A DNA stretch of 64,000 nucleotides from Ceratodon purpureus (GCA_014871385.1 CM026421.1:23553383-23617382); one strand, 5' to 3'. Shown: positions 13,934 to 27,900, counted from the first letter of the stretch. Notes: a model not told the origin generated them from the letters alone. Translations and numbers: made by a program.

Positions 13934-14732
13934 ATCCAACACCGCTCCTGAAGCTCCTCAGCTCAACTCCAAACGCTACGCACATCCACTGTTTGCCGAG
14001 CTTCCAAACAGTCCAAAAACTCAAAATCCATCTCCCAATCCCCCACTACATACGCCTCAAAAACCTTGGCAACCAACCACCCCTCATCCAACAAACAACT
14101 GGGTCTGCACGTCTGCCCTGTAACTGAGTCCAAAATGAGAGAAATCTAGCTGAAATTTTTCAGCTTTGAATTCCCCTCACTTTCAACTCCACCATGCTCT
14201 CCCTCAGGCACTTCAAAAGGAGCTCAATTTCATCCTCCCACAGCAGGAACCAGGCTCATTTGATTGAGACCAACTAACTGATGTTGCCTGCTTTACATCA
14301 GTAACTTATTGATTATTGAGAATTCGAATGGCAAAGATTGCAATCTTTCTCATGAGGAAGATTGCATTTGATCATGGCACCATGGAAGTTAAGTTAGCTT
14401 ACGCATGGTGCTGTGATCCTCCTGAGTAATTCTGCATCCTAAGTTAAGTTAGTTGTGATGTTTTGGCAACTTTGGTTCACTGGCAGGAGTGAGGCCACCA
14501 GGCTCCTGCCCTGGAGGATAAAGTGTGGGCTATAATCCAGCTCGGATTTTGGTTTTCTCTCCACGTGGCGGAACTTTTCCACCTCGGATGTCTGCACTGC
14601 CCTCCCGTTCACTTTGTTAACTGGGTGGAGGAACAAAAATTAATAGGGGACCAGGAACCGCAGGATCTTATCTGGGGGTACATTTCATTCCAGAAATGAA
14701 CGCGCAGGGTGTATTTTGTGGGAGTAAGTCAT
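13934..14732. other. Gene-free stretch upstream of VDR
   Basis: Only short, low-complexity open frames are present. No recognisable coding, RNA or mobile signal was found. Confidence 0.4.
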
Positions 14733-14937
14733 GGTTACCGGAGTACAGAGAATATGCTGTATTTGTTTCAGAAATCTTTCACATACATACAAAATTTTCG
14801 TACTTCTAAAGTATTTAGAATATTTTGATGATGGTTATTTACAAGTACGTAAAATAATCTGGAAGTATGTATAAATCTAGCCAAAAGTACGTAGCTAAAA
14901 TTTGCAAATACGGGAATATTCTTGTACTCCGGTAACC
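14733..14937. mobile_element. 205-bp inverted-repeat element (MITE-like)
   Basis: The left end starts GGTTACCGGAGTACA and continues GAGAATAT. The reverse complement of the right end starts with the same 15 bases and continues AGAATAT, so the inverted repeats run about 22 bp with a one-base length difference. The interior is AT-rich and has no coding capacity, but carries several copies of GTAC/AAGTACG. No clear target duplication was seen, so the superfamily is undetermined. Confidence 0.65.
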
Positions 14938-17900
14938 TTGGAGCAAGTAGAATAATCAAAAATAATCAAAAGGCTTTTATAGTAGAAAATTTTCATTTCA
15001 AGAAGAATGAAGGATTTTTCAACCTTTTGATGAAGACACAAAAAAAACTTTTTCTACATCATATAAAGAATAGAGATTTTGTTCGTTATCATTCTTCTTT
15101 TATACTTCAAAAATAGACACAAACCTTTATTGTGACCAAATTTATTCTTATTTTTAGAACAGACCATGTTAAAAAACAAATAAAATGGGTATTAGCAACA
15201 ACAGATATTCATGTTCCTTTTACAATCTTTTTTTCTCTATGCCACATGCATTTGTAACTTTTTAAATTTTGATGTACAAGTAATTTTATTTTTTTCATAT
15301 ACAAGTAATGCATTTTTTTTTAAACAATTAGCTAACTTAATCTTCTTTGTCATGCACCAAAACCCCCAAAATCCATAATGAAAAAAAACCCAGGAAAAAA
15401 ACATTAGAGGGTGTCAACCTAGTAAAAAATTGCGTCAAATAGGTTTGTTTTCAACTTTCAGTTGCTATTATCTTCTAATCTCTACGATCGATTATAATTT
15501 AAAAAATTGAGTTATTTACTAAAATAATCTTATTAAAGATCTTATAATTAGATTTAGAAAATAATGATTTTTCAGTCAAACATGCTTTTACATTAAAAAT
15601 AGCACTTTTAGAGTGTTTTTTTTTTTGTGAAACATTGTCAAGGAACTTTAGGGATTAAACTAAATTAATCGATTGGGAATGATTTTGGATGATTGATTAG
15701 AAAAATTTAACTCTTAATTACAAGAAGGAGCTTCATGTCTTCTACAATAAAATAAAAACAAAGATGGAAGGAGGGGAAGAGGCCCCATCTTGTCATCAAC
15801 CTTTAAAGGACAAAGCAACCACTTTTGGATTACGCCAGAAATAGAAGCAATGTAAAATGCCCTGGAAGGGTTGGATTTGAGTGTTTCTTGTTCCTAACTC
15901 CTTTAGAATCAAGTTGGCAGTAAAGATATGCTGAGAATTCACTAAGAAAGTGCATTCCTCATTTTAGAAAAAAAAAAAAAGTTGGGTGCATCTTTCATTT
16001 TAGAAAAAAGAAATAACTTGGGTGGTGAGGGTGTTTTTTCGTGTCTGAGCATTGTATTTGGTATAAAAGATTGAACATTGCATTTACCTGCACTTTGAGT
16101 ACATTGCGCACTGAAATGAGGATCTCTACAAAGAGATTTGAGTTTTTAGTTTTTTTTTTTTTGGAATGCTTGTATGACCACTAATTTATGGCTCCACCAT
16201 TTTGGATTTATCAGAAACCCTTTTAAATTTGCCAAAAAGTGCAAGTACTTTTTATTGAAAAAAATCAAATTTTAGAGCGATACTTATGTCAATCCTATTT
16301 TCTCCAAATCGGTAATCTCGAAAAATCTAAACAAAATTGTGCACGTTCCTAACATACTAGAGAAGATAATCAGCTTTAGTAGCCAAGCTTCTATGAATGT
16401 CTAAAGTATTTCTTAACCCACTCTTAGTATTTCTAATCTTCCAAAATTCACATGTTCTTATCTCCCAACTGGTTGCTTCCCCAAACTCAAAATTTGATTC
16501 AAATTTTGGTAGCCCACTACTTTCAAAGATATTACAATTAAATTGCTTACAATGTTTCTCAAATCCGTCTAACATTGAAAGATGCAAGTATGGCACAGTT
16601 TTGACTCAAAAACTGTGGAAATACTCCTCCGTCCTTTAAGGGTTAAGATAAGGATGACCTTTATTACCAAGGAATAACTTGCATAACAAATTTAACTAGA
16701 TTCAAACACTCATTTATCATGTTCCATTTTCAAAGAAATGGAACAATATGTCATCCTAAGAAAGTACAGTAAGAATATACAGTACACAACGACGTCAAGC
16801 GACGTGGTTTAAAAACTTTGTAATATTTGGTTTGTAAGGGGAATATGCCAGATTTATTCTGGCTCATCCGAGTGCCCCATAAACAATATAATACAAACTA
16901 TTAAGTAAGGAAGGGAAAGTTGACCCAGTGTGGGAGTGGCAACTGCCAAAGGAGGGGTCAACACAGCCCCAGATGCCTTGTGCTGTACTACATTACTCTG
17001 GACTCTCAGCAAGCGTGACAGGAACTGCCAGCTTGTTTTATCCTTTGGCTCATCCGGGGCTTTGGCAGCATCCGCACAACTTGCAACCCCGAACTTCTTG
17101 TAATAGTTCACATTCAATTTTAAACTCATAATTTAAGTTTATGTTTACTTTTGTGTTTCATATTCATGTAGAGCAGTGCTTGTACTTGCCGTCACCAAGA
17201 TGTCATCATAGCTCTAAGTTATTCCAAGTACGTCATGGTTCATAGTTTTGTGTGAAGGACGGTTTGAAGTACTTTGTGTCCGGTTCTGTCATGGTCAGGC
17301 TGTATTGTAAAATTCTACTATGCCACCAACGCACTTGGCGTTGAGCACTTTTGTTGCATCAAATCAAAATATTTAGCTCTTTCCAAATCTCTTTCTGAAA
17401 AAGGAAGAGTAGAAAGCATAAGTAGAAATAATTTGTTCAATTGGTCATATCCATAAATTAGCATGTATCAGTCTGTAGACTTTAATCTCTACCAATAACC
17501 GTGAGTGTGAACTCATGAGGATTACTGGGCATGAAATAAAACCTTTTCATAGTGCTTTCATACACATTTTCTACAAAATGTGCAGCAATTTTTCCTCCTT
17601 GAAGTTTTGTTCTCGCAAAAATGCCAATAAATAAGCAACAATTGATAGAATGCAATCAAAAAGTATGGGATGAAGTTCCCTTAGAGCAAATGAAAGACCC
17701 TCATTTCAACTATGCCCAATTGTATTAAAGCAGTGATTTCAGCTAAAGGTAAAAATACTCAGTGGAGATATTGAATAAGGGAAATAAAAATGCTTATTTA
17801 TTTTTCAAGTTTATATGTATATATTTTTTGTGATGTTAAAGTACACTTCACTAGCATTCCAACATAATTTGAAATTATAGAATCCATCAATTTTTGAGCA

Positions 17901-18029
17901 AGTTCTTGCATTCCAAATTTATGGAGTTTTTTCCACTGTACTGTGACTAGGAATGGAATTCGTAAGTAATGTGTACCCCACTGTACTGTACAGTACTCTG
18001 GCGGAGCACACTGGTGTGATAATTTGCCT
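14938..18029. other. AT-rich gene-free stretch
   Basis: About 3 kb with several A or T runs and no supported gene. Open frames of 60-90 residues near 16.4 and 16.9 kb have no recognisable domain and no splice context. Confidence 0.4.
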
Positions 18030-18278
18030 CAGGGAACGGGGAGATTTTGGGGAAAATCGGTAAAAATCCTTACTTTTGTGAAGTCACTCGGTCAGTGTGC
18101 TGATACCTGGATGATAATTTGACAATGTTTGGATGATACTCATCTGATATCTACATGATACCTGGATGATTTTAAAATTTTCAGTCGGAAAATAACCGAT
18201 GACATTCAAACTCTACCGGTCAGGTGTGGATTTCATTCGGTCAATCTGTAACTAGCAGCCGGTTCTCCCCGTTCATTG
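18030..18278. mobile_element. 249-bp nonautonomous hAT-type MITE
   Basis: The element is flanked by a perfect 8-bp direct repeat, ATTTGCCT, at 18022-18029 and 18279-18286. Its ends are inverted: the left reads CAGGGAACGGGGAGA, and the reverse complement of the right reads CAATGAACGGGGAGA (13 of 15 identical). An 8-bp duplication together with CA-starting short inverted repeats is the hallmark of the hAT superfamily. The interior has no coding capacity and contains several GGATGATAC/TGATACCTGG repeats. A diverged relative appears at about 47.16-47.39 kb. Confidence 0.85.
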
Positions 18279-18414
18279 ATTTGCCTTGGAACCATTTTAT
18301 GCTGGAGTACTTGTTTAGGGTGGCTAATGCACAGGCAATATTTCCTCATAGAATGTAGTTCCCAGCTCTACCACCTTAAATCCTACCTATCCTAGATTGC
18401 AAGATGATTTGACA

Positions 18415-18445
18415 CACTAGTGGAGAAGTGGTTCGCAAACACCAG
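18415..18445 (+). repeat. CACTA left terminal inverted repeat
   Basis: 31 bp starting CACTAGTGGAGAAGTGGTT, preceded by target duplication ACA. It pairs with 32490-32520. Confidence 0.95.
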
Positions 18446-18719
18446 CATTTACACCGCGGAGTACACTAGGGGTTGGTGTAAACACTGTGGCATACTGCGA
18501 CAGTGCGGCTGGTGTAACCCGGCAAGTCAGTGGACTGTGATTCAGAAAGTGCACAGTGGCTATTGGTGAGCCTCGAAATTGGCGATCTCGAATCCATTAT
18601 TGAATTCATCCGTCGCGGGGACGCGTGAAGTGGTCAATGTGGCGTGACTGCGACGCGGTCGGATGGGTTTATACCCTTGTGCGAACTATGTGACGTAAGC
18701 GGGAGCGGTCCTTACAGGT

Positions 18720-18914
18720 TCCGGGTACAGAGAGTGGTATGTTCTGGTGCAAACGGAACCCGGGTATACTGGATGTGTTTATATGTCCATCACCGCAGGG
18801 TATACTTGGGCCATATTTATGACCGTCGTAGTATCCGGAACACTTATGTGGATTGAGAAACTTCTTATAACCGGACATTATACCCGGATCTAATTTGTTG
18901 GTGGATATCCGGAA
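18720..18914. repeat. Left subterminal motif cluster (TATCCGG / TACCCGG)
   Basis: Within 300-500 bp of the left end are CCCGGGTATACT (18759), GTATCCGGAA (18831), ATAACCGGAC (18867), TTATACCCGGATC (about 18878) and GATATCCGGAAG (18904), in both orientations. Such short subterminal repeats are the sites bound by the TnpA-type protein in classical En/Spm elements. Confidence 0.65.
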
Positions 18915-19282
18915 GTAGTCGTGTTTAGGGTGTAGGTTGTGTCGCATTTAGGGTTTTTATTTTTTTTTGGATTTAGGGTGCATAAGAATAGGGTTAGGGA
19001 TGGCGATTCAAATGCAAGTATGCATGTGACTATTAACAGTTTCCGAAATAGGAGGCGCTCATTCGGGAGTCATCAACATATATTTGATGTGCAGGTTTAA
19101 AATACATCACAGACATTGTTCAAGCGTGATTCTAGAATTGGAGGATCCAGTTTTAGAAGATGCAGTCAGTCTTATATAAGGAAATGGTCCAATAAATTGG
19201 GAAAATCTATTTCAATGTATGGTTAAAAACGAGGTGCAACGAGAGTAATCGTTGCAGACGTCCCGTGTACATGTAGATTGCT

Positions 19283-22200
19283 CTACGGTTTGAAAGACAC
19301 TAAATGCCTCGACGACCACATTATAGACTTGTGGCGCCCCTGTGTCGGCGGCAAAGCGCTCTCTAAGATAGTGCAACCAATCTCAGGTTCTGGGAACATC
19401 AAGGGTACTGAATGTTTGAATATTCGCTGCACCATAATCCACTGATGGCCCTCGGAGCATTGCACTCCCAGCTTATTCGACTTGGTTCTCCAACCAACAC
19501 CCGCCTTCCCTTGAGCGACAACAATCAAAGGAAATTGCTCATGCAAAATCCAGACAAGCTTGCCGACTGAGACAGGGTCGCATCCCTCGTCACGGGGTAC
19601 AATGGGCTCAGGGGGGACTTTGGTGCACGCAATTGTCAATTTTCCCTTTTTACGGCCCCTGGTCTCTACCTGTACCTGTACAGACGGTGCGGGCTGAACG
19701 CGACGAGGAGGGAGAGGCTCAAAATCAGGGTCCAAGTCCGAGGCTTGCGGCAACAAAATGCGCATCATACTGGTAGAGTCTGGCTCAGGAGAAGTGTCCC
19801 TGGGACTAGGTCGTGTCGGATATCCACACGCCGCGACGTCCACAGTCTCGTGAGCATCCTCGGCAGGTTGAGGATCTGAGGTGATTGACGTTGGTGCGGG
19901 GTGTTGTGGAGTTTGATCAGCTGTACAAACTGGTACTTGTGTATGGTGAATGACGTCAATCGGAGTAGTCTCAACAGACTGATCCTGGCCATGTGCAGGT
20001 GGTGGAGGCCGAGAGTCGGCGACGGCTCCTGCCTTAGTCATAGTGTTTGTCACGGCTGACTGAGGGGATAATATCACCGTTTTGTCACTGCGAGTAGGAG
20101 TCCCTGTGCGTGTCATACCATTAGGTAAGTGAACAAACTAATGCAATGACATGAATTAATGAGTCGAAGAGATGCGAGTATTTGATAAGCTGGGTAGAGA
20201 TTCACCTGATCGTCGGGGAGAACTCTTGTCGATGAGGTCTTCCTGAGCACGGCGTTCCTCGAATTCTCTAGTGGTTCTGGCTGATTTCTTGATCATGGCA
20301 ATTAACTCTTGCATGGCTGTCCGGGTACTGCTGACGTCTGCTTGGATGAAGTCCAACCGACTGCCCATGGCAAGATTCGAGTCCTCGCAATTAATTAGGC
20401 GATTTTCGAGGACCTCCATGCGCCCCCGCTCGTCGAGTTGTCGTTGTGTCTCGTAATATCGGAGGTCGTATTCTGTTCCTTCGTCGCTGCGTAGGCCATG
20501 GTTGTAACGGCGCTCATGAAAAGTCTGCACATGCTTGGTCCCTCGCAAATCAGTGCTATCATACCAGGTGAATGCATTGCTAAAGGTAATTCTTCTACAA
20601 TTGCAGCGACGAAATTTACGGAATCGTATGGGAGTATGAGATAGTTCGGAACACGTACCGGTGTGTGAGCAAACATGGCCTCTGATCGATTTGAGGTGTC
20701 AGTATATTGTGTTCCTCCATAGCCCGTATTTGCCACCTCAGTTTCCGCGTCCATTAGGGAATCATGTCCTAGGGGTACCGACGGTTCTGATGGTGCACCT
20801 TCTAAGCTGTTGAAGGGGGTATGAGTGCCAAAAGTAACCGCATTGTAATCCTGTACATTCAATACCAATGCATCACTTTGGATATGTTAGCAGCAACACA
20901 GTAGATACAATGAGTAGTACATGAAATAAAAAGAGTACATGAGGTATAGTGTCTTCGACATCGAAATCTTACTAACCGGACTGCCAAATTGAAGCGTGTC
21001 GCAGTTGTCTTCGTCGTCAACCGGATATTCTACGTAGGGCTCCTGGTCTCCATCGTCGTGTCTAGTTCGTTTGTGCATGGGCGAGTCATCACTGTAAGGA
21101 AGGCTGCCACTGGATGTTGCTCCAACACGGGCTCTCTTTTCTTTCATGATCTCGCTCTCTCTTTTCCCTGCATCGCTTCTCCAATACTTATCAAGCATTA
21201 CAAATGCTTCATCCGGGCAATCCTCATGCTTCTGGTGATCATTCTCTGTCCAGTATTTCTTCCATTTAGACCTATCGTTGCTAATGAACCCTGCAATATA
21301 CTCGGTTAGGACATCTTCCCTCACTGGCGTGACAAAACTGAACATCTCGTCAAGCTCCCGCTGGATGGTTGCTAAGCTCCACTTCCACGACACAGGATGC
21401 TTCTTGTGCTCCCGTATGGACCAGTCGAGCGTCCTCCTCGCAATAGCACGCACTGCCCGGTGCCATTTAGTCCTCTGTCCGATGATATCGCCGGAAGGGG
21501 TAGTGGCAACCGGAAAGCGAGCCTGTCTGCCAACGGCATGTGCAGCTCTCATCTCAACATATGCAGCTTGATCAAATTGCCTATGTTGGCGTCGGGCTGT
21601 GTTGGTGGCGATCCGCTGGACTTCACATGGGATGGGTCGAGGACGTTGGGCAGCGACAACAATGGCGTTTGCATCTGGAGCAATTGGGCTAACCAGTGAC
21701 GGAGTAGAGGACGTCGGAAGCGGATCCGAATTGCAGTGACGGGGAGGAACAGGCACATTGGATGTGCGCGAAGGAGATGGTGCGCTGAACATACTTGATG
21801 GGGCATAAGCGACGCGACTCGCGAGGTCGGATAGGGAGCTTACAAAACCGATCGGTTGGTCTGGCCGCGGCTCCTCTCGATGGAGGATTTCCGTACCCGG
21901 GTGATGTGCCACGTCCATTGCCATGCGGGGCGCTCCGGGGAGTTGAATTTGAAGCAGTGTGGGGTGACGGTAGACCCGAGGACACCTACCAACATACGGA
22001 AGTCGTTAGACGTGGTTAACTAAAACTTAAGCTATCCAGCGCGAAGAAATGCAGTGAGAAAAAACAGAAATGCTTTGAGTAGACGGTGAATGCAAGGTTC
22101 AAGAAAGGCACCTGAACGGGGCGTGACCCTGGTGTGCGGGTTGCGTACGACGGAGAGCTCACTCCAGCCCTGCCGAACATGGTGGCGAATTCTGAAAGAG

Positions 22201-22330
22201 AAGGCGAGAAGCAGTATGGCAGATTGTCCAGGGACAAGTGTGCATATTCTGAAACCCATCCCGAGGACGGTCCATATATACTTCTGGGAAAATGACCCTC
22301 CGTGCTACTAGTTGCATCTAGGTCTGCCAT
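19283..22330 (-). CDS. CACTA accessory gene with Transposase_24 (Ptta/En/Spm)-like region, exon model tentative
   Basis: The core exon (20977 to about 21984) encodes about 330 residues. Its C-terminal half, including WKWSLATIQRELDEMF and a lysine-rich segment followed by VMLDKYWRSDAGKRESEIMK, has the pattern of the Ptta/En/Spm Transposase_24 family, often the second protein of CACTA elements. Further exons are 20659-20850, 20206-20579 (coiled-coil-like, with RRQ/ETQ-rich helices) and 19283-20103 (Pro-rich, then a basic domain ending at a stop). The 102-bp intron 20104-20205 is in phase. A possible first exon is 22112-22330. Two junctions (22112 to 21985, and 20659 to 20579) do not keep phase with the GT-AG sites I can see. 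Either a small exon was missed or the gene carries frameshifts. It probably binds DNA or aids transposition. Confidence 0.65.
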
Positions 22331-24947
22331 TGCGGCGAGGCCTAAGGCATCTGGATCTACCGGGGACGGGAAGGCATAAGCCTACAATACTGGGGCGACT
22401 TTGAAACCCGCTGCGTACTATGGATCTTAGCGAAGGGCGGCGCGAATTGCAGTGAGGACACCGTTAGGTTTAGTGGGAGATGCGAACCTGTCCTGCGCCT
22501 CGCGTGCATAAATTGTCAGGACATCGGCGTAAACTTTCCGAATGTTCAATTTGGAGAAAGCAAGAGTTAGGGGTACTAACCGGGACACAGAAAATGGTGC
22601 AACAATCGGGCCATGCAGAGAGACATCGCTCGTGTTCCAGCCGTGAGCATTCGACTTCCATCGCGGTGTGTAGATCGCATTTACAGAGGGACGAGAGGGA
22701 TGGTCTTTGAAAGTGTGTCAACAATGCCAGAGGGTGCTGAGAGAATGGTTTCTCGAAGTCCGATGGGGAATGGGCCATCGCCCGTGGGGTACAATGCTGG
22801 CTCTGCGAGAGGATGTCGGGGACAGACAGGAGACATGGTTTTGGGGAGAGAACCGTCTGGAAGTACTTCCATCGCCTATATGCACCGTATGTGACGTGGC
22901 GACTGGATGGTTAATGAAAGGTGTAGATTTTATCGTGGAGTCTTTGTACATTCTCGTAGATTCAAATGAGACATTGGTAGATAATACAGTAATATGAGTG
23001 GCGGCGGGGAGTGGGCTTCAAGTTCCCGGGTTCCTTGGACAATGTCTTATGACGCTCATCAACAACAGTTTGGAAAGCAAAACATTCACTGCTGCAATGA
23101 GTACAAATCGTGCCATAATACAATGCAATCATGCAAACCTAACTGATAAATGTTGTGAGAGAGCCTGCGTTCTGCTACATGATGTGCGAAGAAACGTGAG
23201 AAGCTGAGGAAGGAAGGCAGAGTGATCCAGAGCTGATTCATGAGATGCCGCGGAACATAGGTGACGCAATGACAAACTCACAGCGCGAGCTCAACGTATT
23301 TACTAACAACGTGACGGGTGAGCTCTGACTACATCTATTCGTGACGAGTAACGCCATGTCCATGCTACCGGGCTGCGTATTCTACTTTGACATTGCTGAG
23401 GGAAATGCTCGAGCCGATATCTGAAAACTCTCGTACGTCTCTAACAATCTCAGGTGGAGGAAGCGCGCGGCAGTGTACGTGGTCAGTGTGCACGACGGCC
23501 AGATAGAATGTCTTCGTCGTGTCGTGCAGTGTCCCTTACAAAAAGCAGAGGTGAACGAAACCAAGAGGTTAGTGCCAAAACCCTTGGTACTGTCGAGCTC
23601 TAACGCAGTCTCTTCTATCAGCACGTCGTGCAGCTTCTCGCATCGGGGACGGAGTTTGTATTAGGGATAGAACTCGTCTAATGATTTAGGGATGTGAATA
23701 AACCTACGTGAGTACAAAACTAATATTGACATTTCACAGACCAATCAGAATGCGGATCACTGCGAGGAGGCTAATCTAAGCGAGGAGTGCACGATCGGGG
23801 ATTCCAGCGGCTAGATTTTTGCAGATGCAAATTGTCTATTCCTGTCTCCAATGTCCGATTTCATACCTCTCGAATAATTCACTGACGGACGCGACACTTT
23901 CCATGTTTTTTTCGCGAAGAACTATAATTGGGGGGCGATACACGTCAACAATCCACTAACGGCATTTCTTCCGCCAATCAGACCAATGGGATGTGTGTCC
24001 CGTTTTAATTGTCTGTTGACTACACGGAGAGAATTGCAGGCGGCTGTTGAGTACACGTGAAGAGAAAACCTACTTTGCATTCAAACGATCCTGAATTGCG
24101 GCGGATCACTTGCCAAGCGCTTCGTAGGACTGGTATATCAACAGAATGCGTTCAATACATTTATCACCCTGAACGATGCCTAATCCAGAGACTTTGTGAT
24201 TTGACCCTGCGCAAACGTCTTCTGCGGTGGAGTCGAGTGCAGTCGTACCAGACCGAGAGAGTGCACGACATGGCGAGGTGCATGTGACTTGTGTCACCCT
24301 AAACCGACGTCTCTGGGGGAATGTATCAAGCAGTGTGGAGGATCCGAACGATCAGGCACTACACTGAGTAAGTCCGCAATCCCTACCTTTGTTATTCCTT
24401 TTAAATTTCTGAACGGTGAGTCTCCTGTGATGATTGGAATAAAATTCCTCGCTTCTGCGAGTGACATTAGTGCCTCTCTCCACTGTTTTAGCGACCCCGT
24501 GTCTTGCAATTTTTTGCACGAGGAACTTGAAAACGCGGTAGTAGTATACGTTGATGGCCACTGAATTGGAGTCCATAGTTTGCATAATGTCTCTCTGCTT
24601 CAAACATTATACCATGTGTGTTCTCTTCAGTTGAGTAATCCCCCTATCGTTTAATCCACCTTCACAATTTTATTTTATTTTTTGAATAGTGAACGTCGAC
24701 AGTATAACTACGTAGGCCTCGCGGAGAGATCTCGTGTTTTTTTAATTTCCAGGTTCCATGGACCTGTCTTTCATAGAGTCCGTGCGTTGAAACATGTGGA
24801 GAGATGGTACGTCTAGTCTGAGGATACTATTATTTTGCTGTACTTTGAGTATTGCCTATATATATTGGGAAAGATTTGACCGCCCATGTTTTTCAGGGAC
24901 AGTAGTGCGTTACTTCCAGATAACAAGGCTGAACTCAATTAAGCCGT
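22331..24947. promoter_or_regulatory. Divergent intergenic region inside the CACTA element
   Basis: These 2.6 kb separate the start regions of the minus-strand accessory gene and the plus-strand transposase, so they must hold both promoters. I found no coding exon with recognisable similarity; scattered open frames of 60-100 residues occur on both strands without splice context. Untranslated first exons are possible. Confidence 0.45.
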
Positions 24948-27900
24948 ATGGATCATCCACGTCGCTTACCCATAGACGATCCAAGGCGCATATCTGCTCG
25001 TGATGCGAAGGTGCTGGCTCGGGAAGAGGCAGTTAGTGACAGGACCGGTGCATCATCTGTGCGATGCCCGTGCAACATATGCTTGGGGGAGGTACACAGT
25101 AAGAGAAGACGCGAGATGGTGGCTATACACTTGAGGGAGGTTGGGCGGTATCCCTTTTTGCGTGGACGCACCCGGGTAAGAAGTTATATCACATGTATGC
25201 TGGTCACAGCTTACGTGATTTCAGATTTGCATTATGCGGTGAATAAGTAGCCATATATCTGAATTAAAGCTCGTATACATGGTGAAAAATTTGAAGGTAA
25301 AGAGTAACACCGTCATGGAAAACAATGCAGGGATGGCATGGCTCAGAAGACTCGTCGGATGAGGAGTGGGAAGAAGAAGTGACTGCTGATTTTGGTATAC
25401 GGGCGAGGGGTAGGCTGTGGGGTGCAGCCGTACAGTTGGATGAGGGCCTCGACACCGCTGGAATTGTCCACTTTGCCCTGAATCACTACGACAGTCTAAT
25501 GGACGACGGGCAGACACATCATGGACAGCCTACAGCAGATAATCCGCATCCATTTCAAGCTGACGGTGGTAATGTAAATCATGCGGACCAAGATGGGGGT
25601 ACTTACCAGCCTGAAACGGGACGAGAGGAGGCGGGTCAAGAAGCAGTCAAAAATCAGCAACGAGGGGAGGAAAGACGGGCTCTGCAAGAAGAGGATGATG
25701 TTGATGATGATTTAGAGGCTGTGAATGATGACTTCGTGCCGATCTTAACTCCTGAGGAGGCAATTCTAGAGGACAGCGCCCGGACACTACTGTTCGCAGG
25801 AGCTTCACTTTCGTGTCTAGGGGCCACTCTGATGTTGCTAAACCTCTGCCGGACACACGGCACATCCAATTCGTTTATATCAGACCTGTTCAAGATTCTA
25901 GCGTGTAGCATTCTGCCTGTGGTCAACACGCTGCCGAAGTCGGAGTATGTGGCAAGCAAAAAGTTGAAGCTAATGGGGTTAGCATACAACGCTATCCATT
26001 GCTGCCCAAACAACTGCATGCTTTTTAGAGGGCCCAACGACGCTGACTTGGAAAGGTGTAGAATATGCGAGGCACCTAGATATAAAATGTTCGGAGACTC
26101 CAAAGTACCCATGAAGGTTCTCCGACACTTCCCACTGATACCCAGGCTACAGAGGATGTTCCAGACTCCGGTTCAAGCAGCGTTCCAAACATACCATAGG
26201 GATAAGAAGAGTCTGGACGGGCTGCAGCGTATGGCCAGTGATTCGCGACAGTGGGCTCTGATTGATCTGGAGTACCCCGAGTTTGCAAGCGAAGCTAGAA
26301 ATATCAGACTCGGACTTGCCACAGATGGCGTCAACCCCTTTTCCATCAAAAGGTCGACCTGGTCGACATGGCCAGTTCTACTTTTGAACTATAACCTCCC
26401 GCCTTGGTTGACCACAAAGAGGTACTTCATCATACTTTCGCTCCTGATCCCCGGACCGCAATCTGTCCGTAGTCAGAACTTTGATGTTTTCGTACAGCCA
26501 TTACTTGATGAGCTCTTAGAGCTATGGAACGTGGGCGTATGGACGTGGGACGCATCTCAGACATCCGCAGACTCGGAGTGGTTTCTAATGCGGGCTATGA
26601 TAATATGGACAATTCATGATTTCCCCGCCCTTGGTATAGTTTCCGGTTGCGTAACGAAGGGGTACATGGGCTGCCCCGTATGTGGCCCAGAAAATTGCAC
26701 CCGCCGATCTCGTACTCTTAAAAAGATTGTGTGGGATAACCAACACAGACGATGGCTCCACCCTGACCACAAATGGAGGAGGAACATGACTGATTTCGAT
26801 GGCAACCCTGAGTTGCGGAGTGCTCCTAATCGTATTTCGGCTGAAGACCATGTTTTCTACGGCAGTCTACGTGAAACCTTCGTATCTAACGGTTCCTCAC
26901 CAAAGAGCGACGATCCAGCCCGGCTGTATGGAGTTAATCGGGTTTCATCGTTATGGAAGCTCCCATACTGGAAGGTATGGATATCAGACCATCCTAATTT
27001 TTTTTCTGAATGCGCTTGATGTTTTGAGCAGTGACCATGCGTCCTCACATTCATTTATTCCGAATGGATTACATGTATTAATTCGCCGTTTCCATTCTCT
27101 TTGTGATGTGAAGAAACTGAAGATCCGTCACAGTCTTGACGTAATGCATATCGAACGAAACATTTCAGCTAACATTCTTGGACACCTGTTCGGAGAGAAG
27201 GATACACCCGCCACACGGAAAGATATGGAAGATGTGGAGCAGTCTCGTTCTTCGCAGCGATGGCGGGAGTATTGGCTGACACGCGGGGACATATCCAACC
27301 TCTATGTACAGCCTCGTGCACCGTACGTGTTTACAGACGAAGAGAAGCAACAGTTCCTGAACCTAGTCGGAAAGACACAAGTGCCAACTGGATACAGTGC
27401 GACGTTGAGGAAACATGTCGGGGAGGGTAAGTTAACAGCATTAAAGAGTCACGATCATCACATATTGCTACAGCAAATTATGCCGGCTGCGATTCGTAAC
27501 CTCCTCGATCCAGGTCCCCGAGATGCGGTCATACGCATTGGTCACGCATTTCAGAGGATCTGCGCTAAAGTCATTAACCCCGCGGACTTGGAGGACATGC
27601 AGCAGTGCGTAGTCGAGGCGTTGTGCATGTTGGAAGTATGGTTCCCACCCGGTTTTTGGGACATCATGGCACACTTGCCAGTCCATCTTGTGGAAGAGAT
27701 CTACTGGTGTGGACCAGTCACTGCCAGATGGTGCTATCCGGTCGAGCGTTACATGGGCACACTTACTCGTTACGTGCGTGACCGTTCCCGTCCAGAGGCT
27801 AGTATGGCATCTAGGTATGCGGTGGATGAAGCTCTCGGGTTCGTCACCGAATTTTTTCAGGAATTCCCCCATTCCGAACGACGGGTTTGGGACCCAGAAG

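Noticed and set aside
13767..14123. 118-residue plus-strand open frame rich in Pro, Ser and Asn
   Set aside because: It overlaps the first VDR exon on the other strand and a pentanucleotide microsatellite. It is a by-product frame.
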